A DNA stretch of 64,000 nucleotides from DALYDK01 sp964477125 (lineage in GTDB: Bacteria; Patescibacteriota; Saccharimonadia; Saccharimonadales; CAIOMD01), in assembly GCA_964477125.1 (NCBI GenBank), contig CAYZCZ010000001.1:1-64000 (forward strand), written 5' to 3'. The position numbers were made by a program, and so were the translations under genes. Every line of letters begins with the position of its first letter. Position 1 is the first letter of the stretch. The notes under the pieces were generated by a model that made no database searches, was not told the DNA's origin, and saw only the letters and a program-made list of their open reading frames with translations. Below, piece after piece: positions 39,750 to 47,709 of the stretch.

Positions 39750-41126
39750 ATGCCTCTGAAGCTTGATATGGGGAAATTAATCTCAATAGTATCCAATAGC
39801 CATAAGCAATCAGAAAAAGTTGCTTTAGAGGTTCAAAGAATACTTAAAAATAATCACAGCAAAGTGGCACTAGTACGACTATCAATTGGTAAAGCGCCTG
39901 ATTTTACTAAATCACCATATATATCAAGCCTGTATGATATGAACGTTCGCTATGATCACTTGATAACTATTGAAAAGAAGCTCAAGGATAATGAATTTGT
40001 AATAGTACTTGGGTATATCGCTGATACTGCCGTTCGGGATATTGAAAAGTTAAATAGTCCCCATGATATTCAAGCTTACTACAGCTGGCTAAATAATCTT
40101 GAGGCAAATACCTACTCAATTATCCCAGCTGATGCGACATATCTCGTTTCTGATTACCCCCAAGATACGTTGCACGAACTTGCAAAATTGGAAAAAAATA
40201 AGTACTTTTTAGTTCAATCTAAAAATTCTGCTAGTAAAATTGTAAAACATATAAATAACTTAAAAAATACTAATAATAAATTAGCTACGCATACTCTTTT
40301 TGACGTAATCTGCCTAATATCTACTGGATCTAATGTAGAGTATAAATTCATAGAAAGCGAAGTTAAAGACCTTGGCCTACAAGAGCTATTATCAGCAAAT
40401 AAACTGATAAGTAAAAAACTAAAAAGGAAGAATAGCTATATTGAAACTATTACAAAACCCTTGGGTAGTCCTGTGAATATAATAAATAGCTCCAAAGTTT
40501 TTACTCAACACACAAAAGGAATGACTACTATATTCGAAACTTTGATAAACAAGTATCAAACATATAGCGAAGATAACTTTCAGATCAGCTCAAATCCAAA
40601 AAATGAAATTGAACTCAGTCAGTTTATTGCTGAAAACTATGGAATGATGAACAACGACATTTTAAAATATACTGAACGAATGCGAATCATTGAAAACTGG
40701 GCAATGCAACCTAATAAAATTATTTTACAAAATTATTTTAGTGTCGAGATAAAAACAGTATTAAGTTTCTATGATTTACTATTGATGAATAAGCTGTTTA
40801 ACCCAATTATGATTTGGCGACCAATTTCACCAGTAAATGGCTATGTAGACTGTTCCGCTCCTGACTCTATAGAATCTATAGCTCAAGAGGTTTTCGATAC
40901 AGCTACTGTTTTAAGTGCTACGGCTACCAAAAGTCCAGAACAATACTTGTTATTAGGGCATAAGGTATCTGTAAATATTATGCTTAAATGGAAAGATATT
41001 GATACGCTGTACGAGAGTTCTGGTATTAATGGTAGTGAACTATTTGAATCATTAAGAACTAGTATTCGTAATTACTTTGAGGAAAAATTTCCTATTTACA
41101 CAACAACTATTACAAATTTAAAGTAA
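39750..41126 (+). CDS. Thymidylate kinase-like protein lacking the P-loop
   Basis: 458 aa. Residues 6-165 follow the outline of CPR thymidylate kinases: MGKLISIV, KVALVRLS, then PYISSLYDMNVRYDHLITIE, FVIVLGYIADTA, and YYSWLNNLEANTYSIIPADA ending TYLVSDYP. The ATP-binding GxxGxGK is replaced by SNSHKQSEK, and the catalytic DRY after the second strand reads LGYIA. Phosphoryl transfer is therefore unlikely. Residues 190-458 are unassigned, with a helical region (about 290-350). It lies next to thyA, so a pathway-linked or regulatory role is possible. The assignment is by eye and tentative. Confidence 0.5.
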   Translation: MPLKLDMGKLISIVSNSHKQSEKVALEVQRILKNNHSKVALVRLSIGKAPDFTKSPYISSLYDMNVRYDHLITIEKKLKDNEFVIVLGYIADTAVRDIEKLNSPHDIQAYYSWLNNLEANTYSIIPADATYLVSDYPQDTLHELAKLEKNKYFLVQSKNSASKIVKHINNLKNTNNKLATHTLFDVICLISTGSNVEYKFIESEVKDLGLQELLSANKLISKKLKRKNSYIETITKPLGSPVNIINSSKVFTQHTKGMTTIFETLINKYQTYSEDNFQISSNPKNEIELSQFIAENYGMMNNDILKYTERMRIIENWAMQPNKIILQNYFSVEIKTVLSFYDLLLMNKLFNPIMIWRPISPVNGYVDCSAPDSIESIAQEVFDTATVLSATATKSPEQYLLLGHKVSVNIMLKWKDIDTLYESSGINGSELFESLRTSIRNYFEEKFPIYTTTITNLK

Positions 41127-41239
41127 GCCCCGTGGGGCTCTAACGCATTAGCTAAATAGTTGGATCGCAACTATTATTGAATAATATTCTCTGGGTGTGA
41201 AAATATTAAACCGCATAAAGGTTAGAGCCCTCACGGGGC
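41127..41239. terminator. 113-bp inverted-repeat element between convergent genes
   Basis: GCCCCGTGGGGCTCTAAC (41127-41144) pairs with GTTAGAGCCCTCACGGGGC (41221-41239) over 18 bp with one bulged base. The interior forms TAGTTG/CAACTA and TATTATT/AATAATA hairpins. It begins right after the stop of the upstream gene and ends 3 bases before the stop of the convergent HTH gene. It could be a bidirectional terminator, but the stem is much longer than needed and there is no T run. A small mobile palindrome or structured RNA is possible. Confidence 0.5.
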
Positions 41240-41242
41240 AGG

Positions 41243-41518
41243 TCAGGTTGCCAGGATTACTCTTGAAGTATTCGAATGTTCGTCGTACACCTCAATTGCT
41301 CCGGCATTCCTGATAACTTGGGGGATCCTGTTACGGCTAACCCCAAGTCTACGGGCAAGGTTCTCTCGTAATTTTCCGAAGTTTTTGCCCGACACCCAAG
41401 TGCCACAACTATTAGCTTCGATTAATTTCGATAGTTCTTTCACCGCTGGTTTTGACATAGTATTCCTTAGCCTAATGCCAACCACTTCAATGTACTTACT
41501 ATTTACGGGATCAACCAT
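41243..41518 (-). CDS. Small HTH-like DNA-binding protein
   Basis: 91 aa, basic. The C-terminal half contains LARRLGVSRNRIPQVIRNAG, which fits a helix-turn-helix with the recognition helix around SRNRIPQVIRN. The N-terminal half (VDPVNSKYIEVVGIRLRNTM) is unassigned. Twin palindromes lie 20 bases upstream of the ATG and are a natural operator candidate, which suggests autoregulation. No family recognised with certainty. Confidence 0.6.
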   Translation of the reverse strand: MVDPVNSKYIEVVGIRLRNTMSKPAVKELSKLIEANSCGTWVSGKNFGKLRENLARRLGVSRNRIPQVIRNAGAIEVYDEHSNTSRVILAT

Positions 41519-41538
41519 AAATAGATTTGTAAATTGAA

Positions 41539-41577
41539 AATCCGGATTCCTGTTTGCTGGAATCCGGATTAATTTTT
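41539..41577. promoter_or_regulatory. Twin palindromes / hairpin upstream of the HTH gene
   Basis: AATCCGGATT, itself a perfect palindrome, occurs at 41539-41548 and 41561-41570. CC and GG extend the pair to a 12-bp inverted repeat with an 8-base loop, followed by AATTTTT on the plus strand and TTTTC on the minus strand. The two copies are 22 bases apart centre to centre, about two helical turns. It can be read as a dimer-dimer operator or as a bidirectional terminator. Confidence 0.55.
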
Positions 41578-41720
41578 CTAAACTAAATGGTATATTCCAG
41601 CTAAATCAGTCCACCACAATAATGAGCAAGTTATTGCTCTTTATTAGTAAATTGTTAGCTTTAGGAAAACCCATATATATGTTTATATATTATCGAAATA
41701 CTTATGTCAAATTTATTTGA

Positions 41721-42419
41721 TTAATCGTCGGCTCGTCTACTTAACATTCGACTACTGGCTACATATGTTCTTCTAGAACCATCAGACAAGGTCATTTCTG
41801 CCTTCGTTTGCTTATAATCATAATAGGCAGATTTATCTGCCTTCATGGCCTTTTCAGCTTTTTGTCTTGTTTCGACAAAACTTGAATTGTCTTCAAGCCA
41901 AGAACAACCTATAGATGCTGATATGCTTCCGTTACTTTCGTCCATTATTAGCTTTTTAATTCTATCAGTAATAGCAAGTTCGGCTCCTTCTGATGCATAA
42001 TTTTTAGTCTTAGCTACTATTATAAATTCATCACCACCCTTATTCATCCTGACAAGGTAGTCTTCGTCTCTTACGGTTTTTTCTAATGCTCTTGCTAGGC
42101 TGATAAGAGCTTGATCTCCTGCATCATAGCCATTGGTTTCGTTAATTTGTTTTAGACCGTTCATATCTATAAGTAATACTAAATTCCTTGTAGATAAAAG
42201 TTGTTGCTGACGATTAAGTGATTGGAAATAAGCTAACGATTCATCAAGCTTTTCGACTACTACATCATTTAAAAACTCTTCAGAAAAAAGACCGGTTTTT
42301 TTATCTCTGTAAAGCCTTTCTTTAAGCCTTTGTTGTTCCGCTAGCAAAGCACTTATAACAAGCCTTGCATCATCAAGACTATCTACTTCTACTTCATAAT
42401 TACTAAATTCTTCGTTCAT
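41721..42419 (-). CDS. GGDEF domain protein (putative diguanylate cyclase)
   Basis: 232 aa from ATG 42419, with AGGTG six bases upstream; a GTG nine bases earlier is less likely. Residues 1-45 form a coiled coil. The GGDEF domain contains LVLLIDMNGLKQINETNGYD, AGDQALISLARALE and the intact active-site loop GGDEF (128-132), so cyclic-di-GMP synthesis is possible. No RxxD inhibitory site at the normal spacing. There is no sensor domain and no EAL or PilZ protein in the window. Confidence 0.88.
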   Translation of the reverse strand: MNEEFSNYEVEVDSLDDARLVISALLAEQQRLKERLYRDKKTGLFSEEFLNDVVVEKLDESLAYFQSLNRQQQLLSTRNLVLLIDMNGLKQINETNGYDAGDQALISLARALEKTVRDEDYLVRMNKGGDEFIIVAKTKNYASEGAELAITDRIKKLIMDESNGSISASIGCSWLEDNSSFVETRQKAEKAMKADKSAYYDYKQTKAEMTLSDGSRRTYVASSRMLSRRADD

Positions 42420-42757
42420 ATGTAACACCTATCACCTATATTTTTAATTGCCAGCTAACTACATTACAATATTAGACAACAAATACTTGTTATCCTGTCT
42501 GGCCACCCATCATCCACTAATTTAATAGCGGGTTAGGGAATTAATATATATAATAAACTATTTAGTATACAAAAGCAAATTAACATGAGCATTTTCTTTA
42601 TACTGCTACTGTTATTATGTTGTTAATATTTCAACAGATACACTATATTTGTTTAGTACAAAATGATATACAAAACAAGCTATCTGCCGCACTAGTGTTT
42701 AGCTTATTGCTAAAAGTTGCTATTTAAAGCAATATATATTAAACTAACATAGATTTA
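42420..42757. other. Intergenic region upstream of the L10 leader
   Basis: About 340 bases with no gene that can be supported. An A+T-rich stretch contains a 13-codon frame at 42585-42626 (MSIFFILLLLLCC), too short to call. The promoter for rplJ should lie near its end; TATATT around 42733 is a weak -10 candidate. Confidence 0.5.
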
Positions 42758-42852
42758 CCAAAGACAGCGACTGGTGTATGCCTTAATATGTCGCCTAGGT
42801 TACAACTTAATTTTTGTAATATAAAAGTCTTTGGCCTGCCCAAGGACTTTTT
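42758..42852 (+). promoter_or_regulatory. L10 leader with alternative terminator (rplJ-rplL attenuator)
   Basis: CCAAAGAC (42758-42765) pairs with GTCTTTGG (42827-42834). This encloses an L10-leader-like core, GCGAC (42767-42771) with GTCGC (42790-42794) around TGGTGTATGCCTTAAT, and a second hairpin TTACAA/TTGTAA. The same GTCTTTGG is also the 5' arm of a terminator: AAAAGTCTTTGG (42823-42834), loop CCTGC, CCAAGGACTTTT (42840-42851), then T. The two folds exclude each other. This is the known logic of L10(L12)4 autoregulation; the direction cannot be settled from sequence. Confidence 0.8.
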
Positions 42853-42936
42853 GGTAAAAGATCATTTACAAACATAAAAGCAACCTAAGCTTTTATTAGG
42901 TCGAATTGTAAAAAATAACTTAAAAGGGGATTAACA

Positions 42937-43458
42937 ATGGCATTAACGAAAGATGAAAAATCTGCTGTAGTCAACGAAGTATCCAGCTTACTTACTGAGT
43001 CTAAAATGACAGTTGTCGCTAACTATAAGGGCATAACTGTTAAATCAATTCAGGCTTTGCGTAAATCAGCTAAGGAAAATGGAACTACAGTAAAGGTTGT
43101 AAAAAACCGTCTTGTTAAGCAGGCTCTGAAGAACGTAGATACCTTAAAAGATGTCGAGATTTCTGAGCTAAAGGAACAGCTTCTATATGCTTTTAATAGC
43201 ACAGATGAAGTAGCTCCTGCGAAAGCTTTAAACGACTTTGCAAAAAATGAACCAGCTCTAGAATTTGTCGGAGCAATAACCGCCGAAGGCAAATTTATTA
43301 GCAAAGAAGAAGTCAAAGCACTTGCAAGCTTACCAAGCAAAACCCAGCTTATTGCTGGTGTTATTAGCACTTTGCAATCACCACTTAGAGGCACGATTAG
43401 CGCCTTGAGCGGCAATTTGCACGGATACCTACAGGCAATTGAAGCCTCTAAATCATAA
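42937..43458 (+). CDS. rplJ: 50S ribosomal protein L10
   Basis: 173 aa. L10 anchors the L7/L12 stalk. The N-terminal domain MALTKDEKSAVVNEVSSLLT with VVANYKGITVKSIQALRKSA and VKVVKNRLVKQAL is typical. The C-terminal helix (SALSGNLHGYLQAIEASKS) binds L12 dimers. AAAAGGGG lies 8 bases before the ATG, and the RNA leader upstream is its likely own binding site. Confidence 0.96.
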   Translation: MALTKDEKSAVVNEVSSLLTESKMTVVANYKGITVKSIQALRKSAKENGTTVKVVKNRLVKQALKNVDTLKDVEISELKEQLLYAFNSTDEVAPAKALNDFAKNEPALEFVGAITAEGKFISKEEVKALASLPSKTQLIAGVISTLQSPLRGTISALSGNLHGYLQAIEASKS

Positions 43459-43488
43459 ATAAATTGAATAAGTCATAAGGAGAATTAA

Positions 43489-43866
43489 ATGGCAGATCTA
43501 AAGAAATTAGCTGAACAGCTAGTAAACCTAACTGTCCTAGAAGTAAACGAACTAGGCACAATACTAAAAGACGAATATAACATTGAGCCAGCAGCTGCTG
43601 CTGTTGCTGTCGCTGCCGCACCTGCTGAAGGTGGAGCCGCTGCTGCAGATGAGAAGAGCGAATTTGATGTAATTCTTAAAGATGCTGGTGCTCAAAAAGT
43701 AGCCGCCATCAAAGCAGTTAAAGAAATAACAGGCCTAGGTCTAGGTGAAGCTAAAGCTATTGTAGATGGCGCACCAAAGCCAGTTCTAGAAAAAGCTAAC
43801 AAAGAAGATGCAGAGGCTGCCAAGAAAACTCTTGAAGCCGCCGGTGCTACTGTTGAACTAGCCTAG
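43489..43866 (+). CDS. rplL: 50S ribosomal protein L7/L12
   Basis: 125 aa. The N-terminal dimerisation domain (LAEQLVNLTVLEVNELGTIL), an Ala-rich hinge (AAAVAVAAAPAEGGAAAADE) and the C-terminal factor-binding domain EFDVILKDAGAQKVAAIKAV with GLGLGEAKAIVDGAPKPVLE are all standard. AAGGAG lies 8 bases before the ATG. A clear terminator follows. Confidence 0.98.
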   Translation: MADLKKLAEQLVNLTVLEVNELGTILKDEYNIEPAAAAVAVAAAPAEGGAAAADEKSEFDVILKDAGAQKVAAIKAVKEITGLGLGEAKAIVDGAPKPVLEKANKEDAEAAKKTLEAAGATVELA

Positions 43867-43887
43867 TAAGTTAGTCAAAAATATATA

Positions 43888-43915
43888 ACCACGCTATTAA
43901 ATTAGCGTGGTTTTT
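43888..43915 (+). terminator. Terminator of rplJ-rplL
   Basis: ACCACGCTA (43888-43896), loop TTAAAT, TAGCGTGGT (43903-43911), then TTTTG. Perfect 9-bp stem, 22 bases after the rplL stop. Confidence 0.9.
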
Positions 43916-44085
43916 GATAATTAAGAAACACCTTATATTTATAATAAATACTAACAGGGTAAAATAGTGTATTGACTTATCCACAACATATAAATAATAT
44001 TACTAGACAATAGTGTTTGATTGTGATATTTTAAAGACAATAATAGTAAGTGGAGATAACAAACACAAGATAAGGATAAGCTGCG

Positions 44086-44595
44086 ATGTCCGATATACCC
44101 GAGAAACAAATCAAGAGGCTTAAAAGCCTAATAACAGAAGCCGAGACTAATTTGGCTGCTGCTAAAGAATTATTAGTTAGCTTAGTCGGTGAAGACCCAG
44201 CTGTAACTTCTACTGCTAGGGAGAGTGTGTCTGGTAAAGTGCTAGAAGGTGTTTTTGATGGTCAAAATATGGTCGGTAGCGATGGTAAAACCTACCCTGT
44301 ACCTGCAAATTACGCCAGTAAGTCTAAGCTAGTGCAAGGCGATATACTTAAGCTAACAATTGGCGATGATGGTGCTTTCTTATACAAGCAAATCGGTCCA
44401 ATACCTCGCAAGCAACTTGTCGGGGTGCTAATTCAAAAAGAAGGTCACTATTACGTTGATGTTAGTACTCGAACTTACCGCGTATTATTGGCTAGTGTAA
44501 CCTACTTTAAAGCGAAACCAGGCGACCAAATAAGCATTAACGTACCAGAAGATGACATTGATGCTGAATGGGCTGCAATCGAAGCTGCACTGTAG
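44086..44595 (+). CDS. Conserved-looking hypothetical protein with coiled-coil start
   Basis: 169 aa. Residues 4-35 are a charged helix (KQIKRLKSLITEAETNLAAA); the rest is strand-rich with GKVLEGVFDGQNMVGSDGKT, YPVPANYASKSKLVQGDILK and KPGDQISINVPEDDI. The strands look like two OB- or SH3-type barrels. Short repeats of hydrophobic and glycine residues suggest a nucleic-acid or translation-linked protein. I do not recognise the family. It has its own terminator and lies between rplL and dnaX. Confidence 0.75.
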   Translation: MSDIPEKQIKRLKSLITEAETNLAAAKELLVSLVGEDPAVTSTARESVSGKVLEGVFDGQNMVGSDGKTYPVPANYASKSKLVQGDILKLTIGDDGAFLYKQIGPIPRKQLVGVLIQKEGHYYVDVSTRTYRVLLASVTYFKAKPGDQISINVPEDDIDAEWAAIEAAL

Positions 44596-44617
44596 TTATT
44601 GAGTAAGATTGTAAATT

Positions 44618-44640
44618 AACCGTCCCAAGGGACGGTTTTT
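44618..44640 (+). terminator. Terminator after the 169-aa gene
   Basis: AACCGTCC (44618-44625), tetraloop CAAG, GGACGGTT (44630-44637), then TTT. It lies 22 bases after the stop. Confidence 0.88.
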
Positions 44641-44727
44641 TGTAGTAACTACAACAGACATTTACTTGCAATAGGTTTATAATTGGAAATAGAAAAATAA
44701 AAGACAAATGTTAAATAGGGGTAGTAA

Positions 44728-46269
44728 ATGTCACAGGCTCTATACAGAAAGTATCGTTCAAGGTCGCTTAATGAAATAGTTGGTCAAAAACCAATAGTAA
44801 CTGCATTGACTAATGCGCTACAGTCAAATGAAATTAGCCACGCATACTTGTTCACAGGGCCTAGGGGTGTAGGTAAAACATCAATAGCACGTATTTTAGC
44901 CTTTGAAATAAACGATTTACCCTATAGCGATAATTTGCCTATAGACATCATAGAAATAGATGCAGCTTCTAATAGAAGAATCGACGAAATTCGAAATTTG
45001 CGTGAAAAAGTCATGATTGCTCCTGTTAGTGCAAAGTATAAAGTTTATATAATAGATGAAGTTCACATGCTTACCAAAGAAGCATTTAATGCCCTATTAA
45101 AGACTCTTGAAGAACCGCCTCAGCATGTTGTTTTTATACTGGCTACTACTGAATCGCATAAACTGCCCGATACAATTATTTCTCGAACACAACAATACAA
45201 TTTTAAGTTAGCCGAACCCAGCGAAGTAGTAGATCATCTAACGAAAATATCTAAAAAAGAAAATATAATCATTGAACAAGATGCTCTAAAAACTTTAGCA
45301 ATACATAGTGGCGGTAGTTTAAGAGATGCCTTAAGTTTATTGGACCAAGTAAGGCATAGTGGCGGTAAAGAGATTACGAATAAACAAATAGAGCAAGTTC
45401 TCGGCCTCCCACCAGAATCAGTTATAGATGGTATTTTGGAATGTATTTCGGATAACAATGCATCAAAACTAATCAATATTTTAAAAGATGCCAGTGATAA
45501 CGGTGTATCTGCAAGCTTAATAGCTGATTCTTTAATAAATAAGCTTCGGGGATTACTAGTTTATGGTGATGCGCACCTTTCTAGAAAAGTAGTTATAGAA
45601 CTACTTCGGAATTTAGTAAATATCGACCAAAGCCCTAGGCCAAGTGTCCAGCTTGAAATTGAAACTTTACAGGCATTATTCGATAATCATCCGGATACTA
45701 TAGCTAAGAGTACACAAACCGTAAGCCCAGCGTTAACTGTATCAGCACCTGCTAGTAAGGTTAAGCAAATAATTTCTGAAGCCAAACATATAGTAGAGCA
45801 AGATGCTCCTGTTGCTAAACGAAAATCGCAAGATAAACCCGATATCAAAAAATTAGAAACTGAAACTCCTAAGCCCACACGCGAGAAAACAAGCATGAGT
45901 GTTCAGCAGTGGCAAATTGTGTTAGAAGAGCTTCGGCAAACTCACAATACCCTTTACAGTGTTTTACGTATGGCTAGCCTTAAGGAAGAAAAACTCAGCA
46001 AACATATAATAGAACTTGAGTTTGGCTTTCCTTTCCACCAAAAAAGAATGTCAGACCAGAAAAACCAACAGCCTGTACATGAGGTTATGGAAAAATTAGG
46101 CTTAGCAGGCTATACAATTGTATGCAACTTAGGCGATAAAGGTTCTAGGCGCGTACCAGCTTTGGTGAATGCATCACCATCAATAGTTAATGAAACACAG
46201 CCAAATAGCGATAATATTATGCTAGATCAAGTAAAAAATATTTTTGGTGGCGCTGAAGTGTTAGAATAG
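44728..46269 (+). CDS. dnaX: DNA polymerase III subunit gamma/tau, without zinc module
   Basis: 513 aa. ATPase of the clamp loader. MSQALYRKYRSRSLNEIVGQ opens it; Walker A is LFTGPRGVGKTSIAR (about 42-56), the DEAD-like box is YIIDEVHMLTKEAFNALLKT, and the sensor is FILATTESHKLPDTIISRTQ. The zinc-binding insert (Cx8CxxCxxC) that normally follows the Walker A helix is absent: LAFEINDLPYSDNLPIDIIE runs straight into EIDAASNRRIDEIR. The C-terminal 150 residues carry a charged linker and a tau-like domain. No frameshift site for a gamma form is evident. Confidence 0.94.
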   Translation: MSQALYRKYRSRSLNEIVGQKPIVTALTNALQSNEISHAYLFTGPRGVGKTSIARILAFEINDLPYSDNLPIDIIEIDAASNRRIDEIRNLREKVMIAPVSAKYKVYIIDEVHMLTKEAFNALLKTLEEPPQHVVFILATTESHKLPDTIISRTQQYNFKLAEPSEVVDHLTKISKKENIIIEQDALKTLAIHSGGSLRDALSLLDQVRHSGGKEITNKQIEQVLGLPPESVIDGILECISDNNASKLINILKDASDNGVSASLIADSLINKLRGLLVYGDAHLSRKVVIELLRNLVNIDQSPRPSVQLEIETLQALFDNHPDTIAKSTQTVSPALTVSAPASKVKQIISEAKHIVEQDAPVAKRKSQDKPDIKKLETETPKPTREKTSMSVQQWQIVLEELRQTHNTLYSVLRMASLKEEKLSKHIIELEFGFPFHQKRMSDQKNQQPVHEVMEKLGLAGYTIVCNLGDKGSRRVPALVNASPSIVNETQPNSDNIMLDQVKNIFGGAEVLE

Positions 46270-46276
46270 TTATACC

Positions 46277-47659
46277 ATGGCCAAAGCCAATACAAGCACT
46301 GCTAAACTACCACCACAAAACTTAGATGCTGAAAGCTCACTTTTAGGCTCTATTCTTATAGATAGCGACGCTATCGTAAGGGTTGCTGATATAGTAACAG
46401 TTAAGGACTTTTACGATGAGCGTCATGAACGTATCTATGAAGCTATTTCTAAGCTTTATAACAAACACAGCCCAATTGATATTTTAACTTTATCAAACCA
46501 ACTAAAAGACGATGATTTTCTAGATATTGTTGGAGGAGCAAGTTATTTAACTGAACTAACTAACTACGTTCCTACTGCTGCACATGTTGAGCATTACGCT
46601 GAAATTGTTGCTCAAAAAGCCTTAAGGCGTCGACTCATTAATGCCAGCCAAGAAATGGTTGGCTTGGGTTATGACGAATCAAAAACTATTCAGTCATTAA
46701 TAGAAGAAGCTGAAGCCCAACTATTCCAAGTTAGCCAGCAACATGTTAAACAAGATATCGCATCAATTGAAGATATATTAGCTGAAAGCTTTGAAAGGTT
46801 AGATGACCTGCATAAAGACAAGGGCAAAATTAGAGGTGTGCCGACAGGCTTTAAAGACCTTGATAACATTTTAGCTGGTTTACAAAGGAGTGACCTTATA
46901 ATTATTGCAGCAAGGCCTAGCATGGGTAAAACTGCTCTTAGCCTTAACTTAGCCCATAATATTGCCACTAAATCTGACCAGCCGGTATTGGTGTTTAGTT
47001 TAGAAATGAGTAAAGAACAGTTAGTAGACCGTATGCTGTCTATGGAATCTGGCGTAGACGCTTGGAACATTAGAACTGGCAACCTAAGTGATAAAGATTT
47101 TGAAAAAATTGGGCATGCAATGGGGACTTTAAGTGAAGCCCCAATATTTATTGATGATAGCCCTGGGATTACTGTCAGCGACCTACGAACGAAAGCCAGG
47201 CGCGAACAACATAAAAGACAACTAGGCTTAATATTAGTTGACTACCTACAACTTATGAGTGGTGGTTCGCGTTTTAGTAGCGATGGCAATAGGGTCCAAG
47301 AAATTTCTGAAATTAGTCGTGGTCTAAAATCTATAGCCAGGGAACTAAATGTACCGGTAATTGCCCTAAGTCAGCTAAGTCGTTCAGTAGAATCACGTAG
47401 TCCGCAAATACCTCAGCTTGCTGATTTACGTGAATCTGGATCTATAGAGCAAGATGCCGACGTTGTAGCATTTATTTATCGTGAAGACTATTACAACCCA
47501 GAAACAGATCGGAAAAATATTACAGATATTCTAATTAAAAAGCATCGTAATGGTCCAACCGGTAATGTAGAACTTTATTTTGATAGGGAACGTCAAAAAT
47601 TTAAAAGCCTTGATAAACGCCAATCTGGTGGGGGTATAAAAGATCCTTTTGACTCGTAG
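46277..47659 (+). CDS. dnaB: Replicative DNA helicase DnaB
   Basis: 460 aa, full length. N-terminal domain: PPQNLDAESSLLGSILIDSD and KDFYDERHERIYEAISKLY. RecA-like domain with Walker A IIAARPSMGKTALSLNLAHN (about 212-231), FSLEMSKEQLVDRMLSMESG, Walker B LGLILVDYLQLMSG and VIALSQLSRSVESR. The C-terminus has DLRESGSIEQDADVVAFIYR. Starts 7 bases after dnaX, so the replisome parts are probably co-transcribed. Confidence 0.97.
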   Translation: MAKANTSTAKLPPQNLDAESSLLGSILIDSDAIVRVADIVTVKDFYDERHERIYEAISKLYNKHSPIDILTLSNQLKDDDFLDIVGGASYLTELTNYVPTAAHVEHYAEIVAQKALRRRLINASQEMVGLGYDESKTIQSLIEEAEAQLFQVSQQHVKQDIASIEDILAESFERLDDLHKDKGKIRGVPTGFKDLDNILAGLQRSDLIIIAARPSMGKTALSLNLAHNIATKSDQPVLVFSLEMSKEQLVDRMLSMESGVDAWNIRTGNLSDKDFEKIGHAMGTLSEAPIFIDDSPGITVSDLRTKARREQHKRQLGLILVDYLQLMSGGSRFSSDGNRVQEISEISRGLKSIARELNVPVIALSQLSRSVESRSPQIPQLADLRESGSIEQDADVVAFIYREDYYNPETDRKNITDILIKKHRNGPTGNVELYFDRERQKFKSLDKRQSGGGIKDPFDS

Positions 47660-47687
47660 ATATATACCGTTATACATCTATCGCCTG

Positions 47688-47696
47688 TGATATACT
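47688..47696 (+). promoter_or_regulatory. Extended -10 box upstream of the gene at 47710
   Basis: TGA followed by TATACT (47691-47696). The ATG is 13 bases downstream, so the leader would be about five bases. Confidence 0.45.
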
Positions 47697-47709
47697 TATC
47701 GTAAAGAAT

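Noticed and set aside
42585..42626. 13-codon hydrophobic frame (MSIFFILLLLLCC) upstream of the L10 leader
   Set aside because: Too short, with no ribosome binding site; A+T-rich DNA gives such frames by chance.
43977..43985. Perfect DnaA box TTATCCACA near dnaX, and another at 21166-21174
   Set aside because: Only single copies, without clustering, an A+T-rich unwinding element or dnaA/dnaN next to them. Not enough to propose an origin.
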